In this document: piece by piece, positions 41,565-53,213 of the stretch
How positions within the stretch are numbered: the stretch's first letter is position 1
Layout of the letters: each line of letters opens with the position of its first letter
Origin: Microbacterium sp. Se63.02b
Lineage (GTDB): Bacteria; Actinomycetota; Actinomycetes; Actinomycetales; Microbacteriaceae
Direction of reading: 5' to 3'
Length of the DNA stretch: 64,000 nucleotides
Assembly: GCF_014171575.1 (NCBI RefSeq)
Contig: NZ_CP050453.1
Location: 2,108,001 to 2,172,000, forward strand
Program-made: the position numbers and the translations under genes
The notes under the pieces: model-generated
Seen by the model: only the letters and a program-made list of their open reading frames with translations
Told to the model about the DNA's origin: nothing
The model's database searches: none

Positions 41565-41996
41565 ATGAGCGCGAGCGAAGTTCCTGAGGCACTGGCCGAG
41601 ATCCGCGACGGCTTCCTGGAGACTCCGGAGTCCGATCGGCTCCTGCTGCTGCTCGAGTACTCCGACGAGCTCCCCGACGTGTCGGAGGAGGTCGCCGCCC
41701 ACCCCGAGATGTACGAGCGGGTCGCGGAGTGCCAGTCCCCCGTCTACATCCACGTCGAGGTGCACGACGACATCGTCACGATGCACGCCACGGCTCCCCC
41801 GGAGGCTCCGACCACGCGTGGTTTCGCGAGCATCCTGGTGCAGGGTCTCACCGGACTCACCGCCGACGAGGTACTGGCGATCCCGAACGACTACCCTCAG
41901 TCGATCGGGCTCACCAAGGCGGTCTCGCTGCTGCGGATCGGCGGGATGACGGGCATGCTCATGCGTGCGAAGAACCAGGTCGTCCAGAAGCGCTGA
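41565..41996 (+). CDS. sufE: SufE-family sulfur acceptor protein
   Basis: The 143-residue protein has the SufE fold with the sulfur-accepting cysteine in RVAECQSPVYIHVEV and the C-terminal helix region GLTADEVLAIPNDY. SufE accepts persulfide from cysteine desulfurase or, here, possibly from the adjacent rhodanese. ATG 41565 is preferred over ATG 41556 by spacing to GGAG. Its 3' end overlaps the convergent hydrolase gene by 38 bp. Confidence 0.9.
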   Translation: MSASEVPEALAEIRDGFLETPESDRLLLLLEYSDELPDVSEEVAAHPEMYERVAECQSPVYIHVEVHDDIVTMHATAPPEAPTTRGFASILVQGLTGLTADEVLAIPNDYPQSIGLTKAVSLLRIGGMTGMLMRAKNQVVQKR

Positions 41997-43134
41997 GCCC
42001 CTGCGCGTCGAGCCACTCGGTGATCGCCGTGCTCCAGCCGATCTCGTCGTAGTTCCAGAGCTTGGTGTGCCGTGCCACGGTGAACCTCGGCATGGTGACC
42101 AGATCCGGACGCGCCTCCTGCAGCGCATGCGAGGAGTCCGCAGGCACGAATCCATCGTCGTCGCTGTGGAGGATCAGGATCGGAGCAGAGAGCTCGTCCG
42201 CGCGCGCGACCATGTCGAGGCGATCGAAGCGTATCGGCTCGTCGGCGCCGCTGAGACGCGCTGTCAACGGTGATTGCAGAGCACCCATGGCGAGTGTCGG
42301 AAGAGGTGCGCGCACTCCGGCCATTCGTGCCTGGAACCGCAGCACCGTGCGCCAGTCGACGACCGGCGACTCCAGGATGATCCCCGCGATACGGTCGCGA
42401 TGCCCCGAGGTCACGGCCGCCTGCAGAGAGACAGCGCCGCCCATCGACCAGCCCATCAGGATCACCCGCTCGGCACCGTGGCGGAGGGCATAGGCGATCG
42501 CGGAGTCCACGTCCCGCCACTCCGAGGCGCCGAGAGCGTATGCTCCGGCCCTGGTGCGGGGGGCCTCACCGTCGTTGCGGTAGGAGACGACGAGTGTGGG
42601 CAGTCCCGCGGCGTGCAGGACGGGGACGGCACGCAGGCACTCTGCGCGCGTGGCGCCTCGACCGTGAACCTGGATCACCCAGGTGGACGATGATCCGGGG
42701 AAGAACCAGGCGGGGCAGGGTCCGGCGGGGGAACCGATGAGAAGGTTCTCCCAGGGCAGATGGAGTTCGCTCGGCGATGAGTAGTAGTAGCCGCTGAAAG
42801 CGGCGGCGCGGTCCACGCGGGCGCCCGGCTTGATCTGCGTCAGGAGTTTGCGGCGGACGCTCGCGCCGTCGGCGCTCAGGACCGCGCCGACCTTGACGTA
42901 CCCGTATGTGCCTGTCGTGAAGAGCCCGTACCGACCCGGCAGCTCGGTGTCGAGGGTGCGCTGCAGTTCGATCGTCTGCGCGCCCGTGTCGACCGCGAGG
43001 ATCTGGGTGTCCATGGCACGCCTGATGGGTGTGACCACCCGACGGGCGACGGCGAACACGAGAAAGGCCGCTGCGGCGCCGATCGCGAGCACGGCGGGGA
43101 CAAGGAGCGTAACGGCGTGCCTGAGACTCTTCAT
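41959..43134 (-). CDS. membrane-anchored alpha/beta hydrolase
   Basis: The 391-residue protein has one N-terminal membrane helix (about 10-30, LLVPAVLAIGAAAAFLVFAV). An alpha/beta hydrolase domain follows, with the oxyanion region VIQVHGRGATRAE, the nucleophile motif LMGWSMGGAVSLQ and an aspartate/histidine pair near DDGFVPADSS and TVARHTKLW. The substrate is unknown. The last 12 codons overlap the 3' end of sufE on the other strand, so a shorter true C-terminus cannot be excluded if an indel is present there. Confidence 0.82.
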   Translation of the reverse strand: MKSLRHAVTLLVPAVLAIGAAAAFLVFAVARRVVTPIRRAMDTQILAVDTGAQTIELQRTLDTELPGRYGLFTTGTYGYVKVGAVLSADGASVRRKLLTQIKPGARVDRAAAFSGYYYSSPSELHLPWENLLIGSPAGPCPAWFFPGSSSTWVIQVHGRGATRAECLRAVPVLHAAGLPTLVVSYRNDGEAPRTRAGAYALGASEWRDVDSAIAYALRHGAERVILMGWSMGGAVSLQAAVTSGHRDRIAGIILESPVVDWRTVLRFQARMAGVRAPLPTLAMGALQSPLTARLSGADEPIRFDRLDMVARADELSAPILILHSDDDGFVPADSSHALQEARPDLVTMPRFTVARHTKLWNYDEIGWSTAITEWLDAQGLSASGRPGSSHA

Positions 43135-43159
43135 CGCTTCCTGACTCTAGCCTGTTGCC

Positions 43160-43741
43160 GTGACCGCACACCCCGAAGCCGGGACGCCATTCGACAGCGC
43201 TGTGACCGACCTGCGCGAGACCGTGTTCCGTGACGACATCACGGTCCGCGAGATCGCCACGCCGCAGGGCCTCGCGCCGTTCGCCCATGCACTGGCCGCC
43301 GACGTGCGCCCTGAGGGAGACGGGGAGTCGGTGTACGGCACCGGACGGTTCGTCCTTCTCCACGACCCGGAAGCGCCCGGCGCCTGGGGCGGCCCCTGGC
43401 GCATCGTCGTCTTCGCGCAGGCACCACTCGAGACGGAGATCGGCACCGACCCTCTCCTCGCGGATGTGACGTGGTCCTGGCTCGTGGACGCCCTCGACTC
43501 CCGCGGAGCGATCTATCACTCCGCATCCGGCACATCCACGAAGACCCTGTCGAAGGGTTTCGGAGGTCTCGCGGTCGAAGGCGACGGCGCCCAGATAGAA
43601 TTGCGTGCGTCCTGGACACCGGAGGGCCCGATCCGACCGCACGTCGAAGCATGGGCCGAGCTGGTCGGAATGCTGGCGGGACTTCCGCCCGGCTCCGAGG
43701 GCATCGCCGTGATCGGCGCGCGAAAGGCTGTACGTGACTGA
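43160..43741 (+). CDS. DUF3000 domain protein
   Basis: This 193-residue actinobacterial protein shows typical DUF3000 segments: GRFVLLHDPEAPGAWGG, WRIVVFAQAPLETEIG and DVTWSWLVDALDSRGA. The function is unknown. The GTG start is at 43160. Its stop overlaps the start of the RNase D/HRDC gene, a gene order conserved in actinobacteria, which supports both assignments. Confidence 0.9.
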   Translation: MTAHPEAGTPFDSAVTDLRETVFRDDITVREIATPQGLAPFAHALAADVRPEGDGESVYGTGRFVLLHDPEAPGAWGGPWRIVVFAQAPLETEIGTDPLLADVTWSWLVDALDSRGAIYHSASGTSTKTLSKGFGGLAVEGDGAQIELRASWTPEGPIRPHVEAWAELVGMLAGLPPGSEGIAVIGARKAVRD

Positions 43742-44925
43742 ATACTCCGTGATCTCGGATGCCGAGGAGTTCCGCGCCGCCTGCGCCGTGCTCGCCGCAG
43801 GCACCGGCCCCGTCGCCGTCGACGTGGAGCGCGCGTCCGGTTTCCGGTACTCGCAGCGCGCCTACCTGGTGCAGGTCTTCCGCCGCGACGCCGGCGTGTT
43901 CCTCTTCGACCCGCCGGCGATCGGCGACTTCGCCCCGCTGCAGGCGGCGATCGGCGAGACCGAGTGGGTGCTGCACGCAGCGAGCCAGGATCTCCCTCGC
44001 TCCGGGAACTCCACCTCGAGCCCACCGTGATCTTCGACACCGAGCTGGCGTCGCGTCTGCTGGGCCACGAGCGCGTCGGGCTGGCGGCCGTCGTCGAGGA
44101 CGCGCTCGGCATCACTCTGAAGAAGGAGCACTCGGCGGCGGATTGGTCGACTCGACCGCTGCCCGATTCGTGGCTCGAGTATGCCGCGCTCGACGTGCTG
44201 CATCTCGTCGACGTCCGCGACGTCCTCGTCCTCGAACTGGAGGAACAGGACAAGACGGCGATCGCCGCCGAGGAGTTCGCCGCGACGCTGGCCCGTGCGC
44301 CGAAGCCGCCGCGGGAGGACCCGTGGCGGCGCCTCAGCGGCCTGCACCAGGTGCGCGGATCCCGCAACCTCGCGGTCGCCCGAGCGCTCTGGGAAGCCAG
44401 GGAGATGTACGCGCAGCAGCAGGACGTCTCCCCGGTCGACTCGTGCCGGATCGCTCCCTCGTCGCCGCCGTCATGGCGAACCCGCCGTCGAAACAGGCCC
44501 TCGCAGGAGTCAAGGAGTTCCAGGGGCGCGCGAGCCGCACCCAGCTGGACCGCTGGTGGCAGGCCATCGTCGACGGCCGCGCGGCCGAAGACCTCCCGCG
44601 CGAACGCGTCCCGAGCGACACTCTTCCGCCGCCGCGCGCCTGGGCGGATCGGAACCCCGAGGCCGACGCGCGCCTCAAGGCCGCCAGGCCCGTCGTGGAG
44701 GCCGTCGCCGAGGAGCTCGGGATGCCGACCGAGAACCTCCTCACACCGGAGTACCTGCGCCGCGTTGCCTGGGAGCTTCCGGGCGAGACGGCAGAAGACA
44801 TCGCCCGAGCGCTGACGGCACTCGGCGCTCGTCCGTGGCAGGTTGCACGTACTGCACAGAAGATCGCGGACGCCTTTGTAGAGGCCGCGCAATCGCCCGA
44901 CACCACCCCCGCACCGGCTTCGTAG
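43734..44925 (+). CDS. ribonuclease D/HRDC-domain protein (two apparent frameshifts)
   Basis: The protein has a DEDD 3'-5' exonuclease domain: GPVAVDVERASGFRYSQRAY with the first acidic pair, then HAASQDLP, and DSWLEYAALDVLHLVDVRDV with the last aspartates. An HRDC domain (about 205-290) and a C-terminal helical part follow. It probably processes structured RNA 3' ends. One C seems lost at CCC 43994-43996 and one at CCCC 44430-44433. Both repairs restore continuous family sequence, giving 397 residues. The GTG at 43734 overlaps the DUF3000 stop. Confidence 0.9.
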
Positions 44926-44997
44926 GTTCGATCCAACCGATTCCTCCCCGTTTCTCGGGCTTCATAGACTGAGGTCACGCACTAACTTGGAGGCAGA

Positions 44998-46203
44998 GTG
45001 GCCGAGATCTCGGACGTCTTCTTCGTCGATGGAGTACGCACCCCCTTCGGGCGCGCCGGCGAAAAGGGCATGTACTGGAACACCCGCGCGGATGACCTCG
45101 CGGTCAAGGCGACCATCGGCCTGATGGAGCGCAACGCCGCCGTCCCGGCGGACCGCATCGACGATGTCGCCATCGCGGCGACGAGCCAGACCGGAGACCA
45201 GGGGCTGACCCTCGGCCGTTCGGTGGCGATCCTCGCCGGACTCCCGCAGACCGTGCCGGGACTCGCGGTCGAGCGCATGTGCGCCGGGGCGATGACCAGC
45301 GTCACCACCATGGGCGCATCGATCGGCGTCGGCATGTACGACTTCGCCCTGGCCGGTGGCGTCGAGCACATGGGGCACCACCCGATCGGCGGCAACGCCG
45401 ACCCCAACCCGCGTTTCGTCGCGGAGAAGATGGTCGATCCTGGCGCCCTCAACATGGGAGTCACGGCCGAGAGGATCTTCGACCGCTTCCCGCATCTGAC
45501 CAAGGAGCGCTCCGACCGCTTCGGCATGCTCAGCCAGCACAAGGTGCAGGCGGCGTATGACGCCGGCAAGATCCAGCCAGACCTGGTTCCGGTCGCCACC
45601 AAGGGCGTCGACGGCGCCTGGGGCCTCGCGACCGAGGACGAGGGCCGCCGTCCGCAGACGACGATGGAGGACCTCGCCGCCCTCAAGACGCCGTTCCGTC
45701 CGCATGGCCGCGTCACGGCAGGTACCTCGTCTCCGCTCACGGATGGCGCGACCATGTCGCTGCTCGCCGGCGGCGGTGCGGTGAAGGAGTTCGGACTCGC
45801 GCCGAAGATGCGCATGGTGTCGTTTGCCTTCGCCGGCGTGCAGCCCGAGATCATGGGCATCGGGCCGATCCCCTCGACCGAGAAGGCTCTGAAGAAGGCG
45901 GGTCTCACGATCGCCGACATCGGGCTGTTCGAGCTCAACGAGGCATTCGCCATCCAGGTGATCTCCCTGCTCGACCACTTCGGCATCGCCGACGACGACC
46001 CCCGCGTCAACCAGTGGGGCGGCGCGATCGCGCTCGGACACCCGCTGGCGGCATCCGGTGTCCGTCTGATGATCCAGCTCGCGGCGCAGTTCGCCGAGCG
46101 CCCCGATGTCCGTTACGGCCTGACCGCCATGTGCGTCGGGCTCGGGCAGGGCGGTTCGGTCATCTGGGAGAACCCGCACTACGACGGCAGGAAGAAGAAG
46201 TGA
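44998..46203 (+). CDS. fadA: acetyl-CoA C-acyltransferase (thiolase)
   Basis: The 401-residue thiolase cleaves 3-ketoacyl-CoA in beta-oxidation. The first active cysteine is in VERMCAGAMTS, the histidine in NQWGGAIALGHPLAASG and the second cysteine in TAMCVGLGQGG. The GTG start is at 44998. Its stop overlaps the fadB start as GTGA, forming a fadAB operon. Confidence 0.94.
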   Translation: MAEISDVFFVDGVRTPFGRAGEKGMYWNTRADDLAVKATIGLMERNAAVPADRIDDVAIAATSQTGDQGLTLGRSVAILAGLPQTVPGLAVERMCAGAMTSVTTMGASIGVGMYDFALAGGVEHMGHHPIGGNADPNPRFVAEKMVDPGALNMGVTAERIFDRFPHLTKERSDRFGMLSQHKVQAAYDAGKIQPDLVPVATKGVDGAWGLATEDEGRRPQTTMEDLAALKTPFRPHGRVTAGTSSPLTDGATMSLLAGGGAVKEFGLAPKMRMVSFAFAGVQPEIMGIGPIPSTEKALKKAGLTIADIGLFELNEAFAIQVISLLDHFGIADDDPRVNQWGGAIALGHPLAASGVRLMIQLAAQFAERPDVRYGLTAMCVGLGQGGSVIWENPHYDGRKKK

Positions 46204-48356
46204 GCGCCCCCGTGACGAACTACGACGACATCGACTTCTCCCCCATCCAGGCCCTCACCGACGGCGAGGTCATCACGCACTCCCCCGTGCGCGACATCCG
46301 CCTCGCTTCCGGCAAGGTCCTCGCGCTCATCACGCTCGACAACGGTCGCGATCACACCCGCCCGAACACACTCGGTCCTGCGACGCTCACGCAGCTCGGA
46401 GAGACCCTCGACGGGCTCAAGGCACGCGCGGCCGCCGGCGAGATCCAGGCGGTCGGCATCACCGGCAAGCAGTACATCATGGCCGCCGGCGCGGATCTCT
46501 CGGACATCAGCAAGGTCGGCTCCCGCGACAACGCGCGCCTCATCGCTCAGCTCGGCCACAAGGTGCTCGGCAAGCTCGGCGACCTCGGCGTGCCGTCGTT
46601 CGCCTTCGTGAACGGCCTCGCGCTGGGCGGCGGTCTGGAGATCGCACTGAACTCCAGCTACCGCACGGTGGATGCGTCCGCCGCTGCGATCGCCCTGCCC
46701 GAGGTCTTCCTCGGCATCATCCCCGGCTGGGGCGGCGCGTACCTGCTGCCGAACCTCATCGGCATCGAGAACGCCCTCGAGGTCGTCATCTCGAATCCGC
46801 TCAAGCAGAACCGGATGCTGAAGCCGCAGCAGGCGTTCGACTTCGGCATCTTCGACGCGATCTTCCCCGCCGCGAACTACCTCGAGAACTCGCTGGCGTG
46901 GGCCGACGCGGTGCTCGGCGGCAAAAAGGTCGAGCGCAGGAACGAGCCCGGCAAGATCGAGCGCCTCACCAAATGGCCGATCGCCATCAAGATGGCTCGG
47001 GGCATGCTGGAGTCGAAGATCGGGACCGTCCCGAAGTCGCCGTACGCGGCACTCGACCTCCTTGACAAGGCGAAGAGCGGCACGAAGGCGGAGGGCTTTG
47101 CCCGCGAGGACGAGGCGCTGGCCGAACTCGTGACTGGCGACCAGTTCGCCGCGTCCATGTACGCGTTCGACCTGGTGCAGAAGCGCGCCAAGCGGCCCGT
47201 CGGCGCTCCCGACAAAGCCCTGGCGAAGAAGGTCACCAAGGTCGGCATCATCGGCGCCGGACTCATGGCCAGCCAGTTCGCGCTGCTGTTCGTGCGCAAG
47301 CTCCAGGTGCCCGTGCTCATCACCGACCTGGATCAGGCGCGCGTCGACAAGGGCGTCGCGTACATCCACGACGAGATCGGCAAGCTCGAGGCGAAGGGTC
47401 GGCTGGACTCCGACTCCGCCAACAAGCTGCGCGCGCTCGTGACGGGCACCACCGACAAGAGCCTCTACGCGGACTGCGACTTCGTGATCGAGGCCGTGTT
47501 CGAAGAGGTCGGCGTCAAGCAGCAGGTGTTCGGCGAGATCGAGAAGATCATCGCCGAGGATGCGATCCTCGCCACGAACACCTCGTCGCTGTCGGTCGAG
47601 GAGATCGGGTCGAAGCTCGCCCACCCCGAGCGACTGGTCGGCTTCCACTTCTTCAACCCGGTGGCGGTGATGCCGCTGATCGAGGTCGTGAAGACGCCCG
47701 CCACCGACGACGCCGCGCTCTCGACGGCCTTCGTCATCGCGAAGGGTCTGGGCAAGAACGCGGTCCTCACCGCCGACGCGCCCGGTTTCGTCGTGAACCG
47801 TCTGCTCGCCAAGGTCATGGGCGAGGCCGCCCGCGCCGTCTACGAGGGCACGCCGATCGCCGACGTCGAGAAGGCCTTCGGTCCGCTCGGCCTGCCGATG
47901 GGTCCGTTCCAGCTGATCGACCTGGTGGGTTGGAAGGTCGCCGCCCACGTGCAGGACACGATGGTGCGCGCCTTCCCCGACCGGTTCTACGCCAACGAGA
48001 ACTTCCACGCGCTCGCCGAGCTCGATCAGGTCGTGGAGAAGGACAAGGGTGGACGAGTCGTCGGCTGGAGCAAGCAGGCCGAGAAGGTGCTGAAGCCCGC
48101 CGTCGGCAAGACCCCGGCGCCGGCGGCGACCATCCTCCAGCGTGTGCAGGACGGGCTGGCTCAGGAGATCAAGCTGATGCTGGACGAGGGGGTCGTCCCT
48201 GAGGTCGAGGACATCGATCTGTGCCTGATCCTCGGGGCCGGCTGGCCGTTCATCGACGGCGGTGCGTCGCCCTACCTCGATCGCGAGGGGCATCCGAGCG
48301 CGCGTTCGGCGGGATCCTTCCACACCCCGCAGATCCGAGGTGTCGAGAGCCGCTGA
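46200..48356 (+). CDS. fadB: fatty-acid oxidation multifunctional protein (enoyl-CoA hydratase/3-hydroxyacyl-CoA dehydrogenase)
   Basis: The 718-residue protein fuses an enoyl-CoA hydratase domain (about 30-300, YIMAAGADLSDISK and LGGGLEIALN oxyanion-hole segments) to a 3-hydroxyacyl-CoA dehydrogenase. The NAD-binding part has VGIIGAGLMASQFALLFVRK and the catalytic histidine is in LVGFHFFNPVAVMPLIEVV. A C-terminal dehydrogenase domain ends near residue 700. The partner thiolase gene is directly upstream with a GTGA overlap. Confidence 0.94.
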   Translation: MSAPVTNYDDIDFSPIQALTDGEVITHSPVRDIRLASGKVLALITLDNGRDHTRPNTLGPATLTQLGETLDGLKARAAAGEIQAVGITGKQYIMAAGADLSDISKVGSRDNARLIAQLGHKVLGKLGDLGVPSFAFVNGLALGGGLEIALNSSYRTVDASAAAIALPEVFLGIIPGWGGAYLLPNLIGIENALEVVISNPLKQNRMLKPQQAFDFGIFDAIFPAANYLENSLAWADAVLGGKKVERRNEPGKIERLTKWPIAIKMARGMLESKIGTVPKSPYAALDLLDKAKSGTKAEGFAREDEALAELVTGDQFAASMYAFDLVQKRAKRPVGAPDKALAKKVTKVGIIGAGLMASQFALLFVRKLQVPVLITDLDQARVDKGVAYIHDEIGKLEAKGRLDSDSANKLRALVTGTTDKSLYADCDFVIEAVFEEVGVKQQVFGEIEKIIAEDAILATNTSSLSVEEIGSKLAHPERLVGFHFFNPVAVMPLIEVVKTPATDDAALSTAFVIAKGLGKNAVLTADAPGFVVNRLLAKVMGEAARAVYEGTPIADVEKAFGPLGLPMGPFQLIDLVGWKVAAHVQDTMVRAFPDRFYANENFHALAELDQVVEKDKGGRVVGWSKQAEKVLKPAVGKTPAPAATILQRVQDGLAQEIKLMLDEGVVPEVEDIDLCLILGAGWPFIDGGASPYLDREGHPSARSAGSFHTPQIRGVESR

Positions 48357-48374
48357 GTCGCACGCTCTTCATGA

Positions 48375-48408
48375 CGAAGCGCCCCGCCGTTCGCGGTGGG
48401 GCGCTTCG
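48375..48408 (+). terminator. hairpin after fadB
   Basis: CGAAGCGCCCC (48375-48385) pairs with GGGGCGCTTCG (48398-48408) with further pairing inside. Outer bases (CGCTCTTC and GAAGAGCG) extend it to about 48362-48418. It lies between convergent fadB and the GMC gene. Confidence 0.7.
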
Positions 48409-48435
48409 TCGAAGAGCGAACGCGCGTGCAGGCGC

Positions 48436-50057
<1,622 letters not shown>

Positions 50058-50061
<4 letters not shown>

Positions 50062-50959
50062 CGCCCTCCCTCCGACACCATGACGGTGAGCGCCCCGGGA
50101 AACACGGAGATCGCGCACTCATCCTCACCGACCCGCTCCCCGTCCGCGTAGACGACGAGCCCGGGAGCGGAGATCGTGACAGCTCGCGCCCGTCGATGGA
50201 CGACCTCCGGCCGATCCAGGTGGGTTCCGCGCAGGAGCAGCGGGAACAGCCGAAGCAGGCGCGCACGGCTGAGCGGCGCGACCTGCACGATGTCGAGCAG
50301 GCCATCGTCCGGCAGCGCTCCGACGCAGATCGGCATGCCTCCCGCCGTAGCTCGCTGTGCTGCCCGCGGCGATCAGCGTGCCGGGAGACATCCTCGGGAT
50401 CTCGCCGTCGACGGAGATCGTGAAGTCCATCGGGCGCAGACGCGCGAGTTCGATGAGCAGCGCGAGGTAGTAGCGGGGCGCGCCGTGCGGCCAGCGGAGT
50501 CGGTTCGTGCGTTCGCTGATCTTCGCATCGAAGCCGAGAGCAGCGATGGTCAGGTACTTCTTGACCGGTCGCTGTGCGGATCTCTCCGACGTCGATCGGA
50601 CGCGGCACCCCGGTGAGCGCGAGTTCCGCGGCAGCCTTGGCGTCGCGACGGGGCAGGCCCAGCGCCCGCGCCAAGTCGTTCCCGGTGCCCGCTGCCACGA
50701 GCGCTACCGGAACGGATGCCGCGCAGACGACGTCGAGGACGCCGGAGAGCGTGCCGTCGCCGCCCACCACGACCAGTGCGCGCGGTTCCTCTGCGAGCGC
50801 CGTGGCGGCGAGCCGGACGGTGTCGTCGGCTGACGCGCCGGCGTAGGTCCGCACATCCGCACCTCGTTCGCGCAGATGAGAGACGGCGATCTCCGCAGCT
50901 CTCCTGCCGCGGCCCTTGCCGGAGAAGGGATTCGCGAGCACGGCGATGTGCTCTGCCAC
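50058..50959 (-). CDS. diacylglycerol/lipid kinase family protein (two apparent frameshifts)
   Basis: The N-terminal half has the DAGK catalytic motifs: VLANPFSGKGRGRRAAE, VVVGGDGTLSGVLDVV and VAAGTGNDLARALGLP. The C-terminal half has LTIAALGFDAKISE and GALPDDGLLDIVQVAPLSRA. Such YegS/DagK-like enzymes phosphorylate diacylglycerol or another lipid. Frames shift within about 50545-50580 and at 50341-50343; the corrected protein is about 300 residues. The GTG at 50957-50959 follows the oxidase stop by one base, within a three-gene minus-strand operon. Confidence 0.83.
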
Positions 50960-50960
50960 G

Positions 50961-52582
50961 TCAGCGTGTCCGTTCGACGGGGATCACGGCACCGGGGTTC
51001 AGGATGCCTGCGGGATCGAGCTCGCGCTTGATCGCGGTGAGGATGCGGATGCCGGTGTCGCCGATCTCCTGACCGAGCCAGTCCGCGTGGTCCCGTCCCA
51101 CCGCATGGTGATGGCTGATGGTGCCGCCGGACGCGATGATCGCGTCGTTCACGCGCGCCTTCACCGCCTCCCAGACGCCGAGAGGCTCGGCACGGATACC
51201 GGCGAGCACGGTGAAGTAGAGCGACGCTCCTGTGGGGTAGATGTGGGAGACGTGGCACATGACATACGTCTTCGCTCCGGCATCGGCGAAACCGTGCTTC
51301 AGCGCCGTCTCGACGGCCGTGCGCAGGGGCCGCAGGTTCGACCACGTCGTCGCGGTCTCGAGGGTCTCGCAGAACACACCCGCGTCGAGCAGCGAATCCC
51401 GCAGATACGGACCGTCGAAGCGGCCCTGAAGCCACTCCTCCGCCGCGCCCTCCCCGGCAGACGTGCCGCCGGCTGCGGCGAGCTGGGCACTCGCCCTGGC
51501 CCGCCGACCGGTGATGTCTTCGCCCTCGTACACCGTCACCGCGCTCGCTCCCTTCGCGAGGGCCTTCCCGATCTTCCCCACCTGGGCGAGGCTCACCGCG
51601 GTCTCCGCCTCGTCGGAGAGCCGGATGACGGTAGGGCCGTCGCCCGACTGCGCCACTCGCCGGAGCCCTTCGACGCCGCTCTCGAAGTCGGGGAAGGTCC
51701 ACGATTCGAACAACCGCTCGCGAGGAATCGGATGCACGCGCACCTTGACCTCGGTGATCACACCGAAGATGCCCTCGGAGCCGAGGAACACACGGATCAG
51801 GTCGGGCCCCGCCGCCGAGCCGGGTGAGCGCCCGAGTTCGAGGTCCCCGTCGGCGTCGCCACGCGGATCCCGGTCACCATCGTCTCGAAACGTCCGTTGC
51901 CTGCCGAGTTCTGGCCCGAGGAACGCGCCGCCGCGAAGCCGCCGATCGTCGCGTAGCGGAAGCTCTGGGGGAAGTGTCCGAGTTCGAGACCGTGCGCCGA
52001 CAGCAGCGACTCCGCCTCGGGCCCTGTGGTGCCCGCGGCGAGCACGGCTTCGCCGCTGAGCTCATCGAGTCTCACCAGGCCGGTCAGGCGGCGCAGATCG
52101 AGGGTCACGACACCGTGGTGCGTCCCGCGGTCGGGGTCGAGGGCACCGACGACGCTCGTACCACCGCCGAAGGGGATCACCGCGACCCCGCGCTCACCAG
52201 CCACCTCCAGGCACGCACGTACTTCGTCGTGAGCGGCCGGGCGCACGACGGCATCGGGCACACGCTGCTCCCGAGCTCGGCGTCGCAACAGGTCCGGAGT
52301 CGACCGCCCGCCCGCGTGGCGGATGCGCGCCTCCGCAGACTCGTCCACGTGCTCCGCGCCGACGACGGAGCGGAAAGCGTCGAGATCCTCCGCCGTCAGA
52401 GCGCTGTCATCGATGCGGACGGCGTCCAGCGACACCGGCTCCTCTGGCCGACGGATGCGACCGAGCAGAAGCGGCAGCAGGGTGCGGACCGCGCGCGGCA
52501 GCTCCTTGGCCTTGCGAGGATCGCCCCAGCCGTTCCACCGCATCGCGACATGGTCGGCGCCGCTGCCACTCTCCTGCTCCAT
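50961..52582 (-). CDS. FAD-binding oxidase, alkyldihydroxyacetonephosphate-synthase-like (apparent frameshift)
   Basis: The protein is a PCMH-type flavoenzyme. The N-terminal FAD domain has VIPFGGGTSVVGALDP and FRYATIGGFAAARSSGQNS. The C-terminal cap has TYVMCHVSHIYPTGASLYFT and the segment SGGTISHHHAVGRDHADWL, matching the HHH-type active site of alkylglycerone-phosphate synthases, which exchange an acyl for an alkyl chain to make ether lipids. One base seems lost at CCCC 51845-51848; repaired length is 540 residues. The ATG at 52580-52582 is 20 bp from the divergent TetR start. Confidence 0.83.
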
Positions 52583-52602
52583 GCGTTACAGTGTGACACA
52601 TC

Positions 52603-53213
52603 ATGGAAGAACGTCAACCAGAAGTCGACAAGAGCGAAGACGAGCTCCCCGCGTGGGATGCCACCCAGACCCGCATCCTCGACGCTGCCGACGCCCTGAT
52701 CAGCCGTCGTGGTGTGCACGGCGTGACGATCGCCGAGCTCGCACGGCGCTCGAGCTGAGCCGTCCGACGATCTACCGCAGCTGGTCCGATGCCGACGACG
52801 TCGTCCGCTCGGCTTTGCTTCGTCGGGTGATCGGGCTCATCGAGATGCTGCCGCCGGACCCCGCCCGCACCCGCGCGTCGGTGGTCGACGCAGTCATGCG
52901 GTTCATCACGCTCTTCCGCGGCGACACGGTGTATGCGCGTCTGCTCGCCGACGAGCCGGAGGCCTTCACCCGCTACACGCTGCAGCGCGTCGGGTCGAGT
53001 CAGCGCCGGATACTGCGCTGGCTCGCCGCCGCCATCGCCGCAGCCCAGACCGATGGGTCCGTCCGCGCTGATCCGGCCGGAGAGATCGCGGTCATGGTGC
53101 TGCTGGTGGCCCAGTCCGCCGTCCTCTCGCACGGGACCGTCGCGGAGCTCATCTCCGAGGCCGCATGGGAGCGCGAACTGCGGACGACTCTCGACGGGCT
53201 TCTGCGCCCATGA
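52603..53213 (+). CDS. TetR-family regulator of the lipid cluster (apparent frameshift)
   Basis: The N-terminal helix-turn-helix (about 20-65) reads RILDAADALISRRGVHGVTI then ELARALELSRPTIYRSW once one G is added at GG 52745-52746. Without it the frame stops after 51 residues. The C-terminal helical ligand domain (about 75-200) includes LLRRVIGLIEMLPPDPARTR and LADEPEAFTRYTLQRVG. Corrected length is 203 residues. It is divergent from the ADHAP-synthase-like gene across only 20 bp, which contain TGTGACACA, a small palindrome and likely operator. Its stop overlaps the glpD start. Confidence 0.83.
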
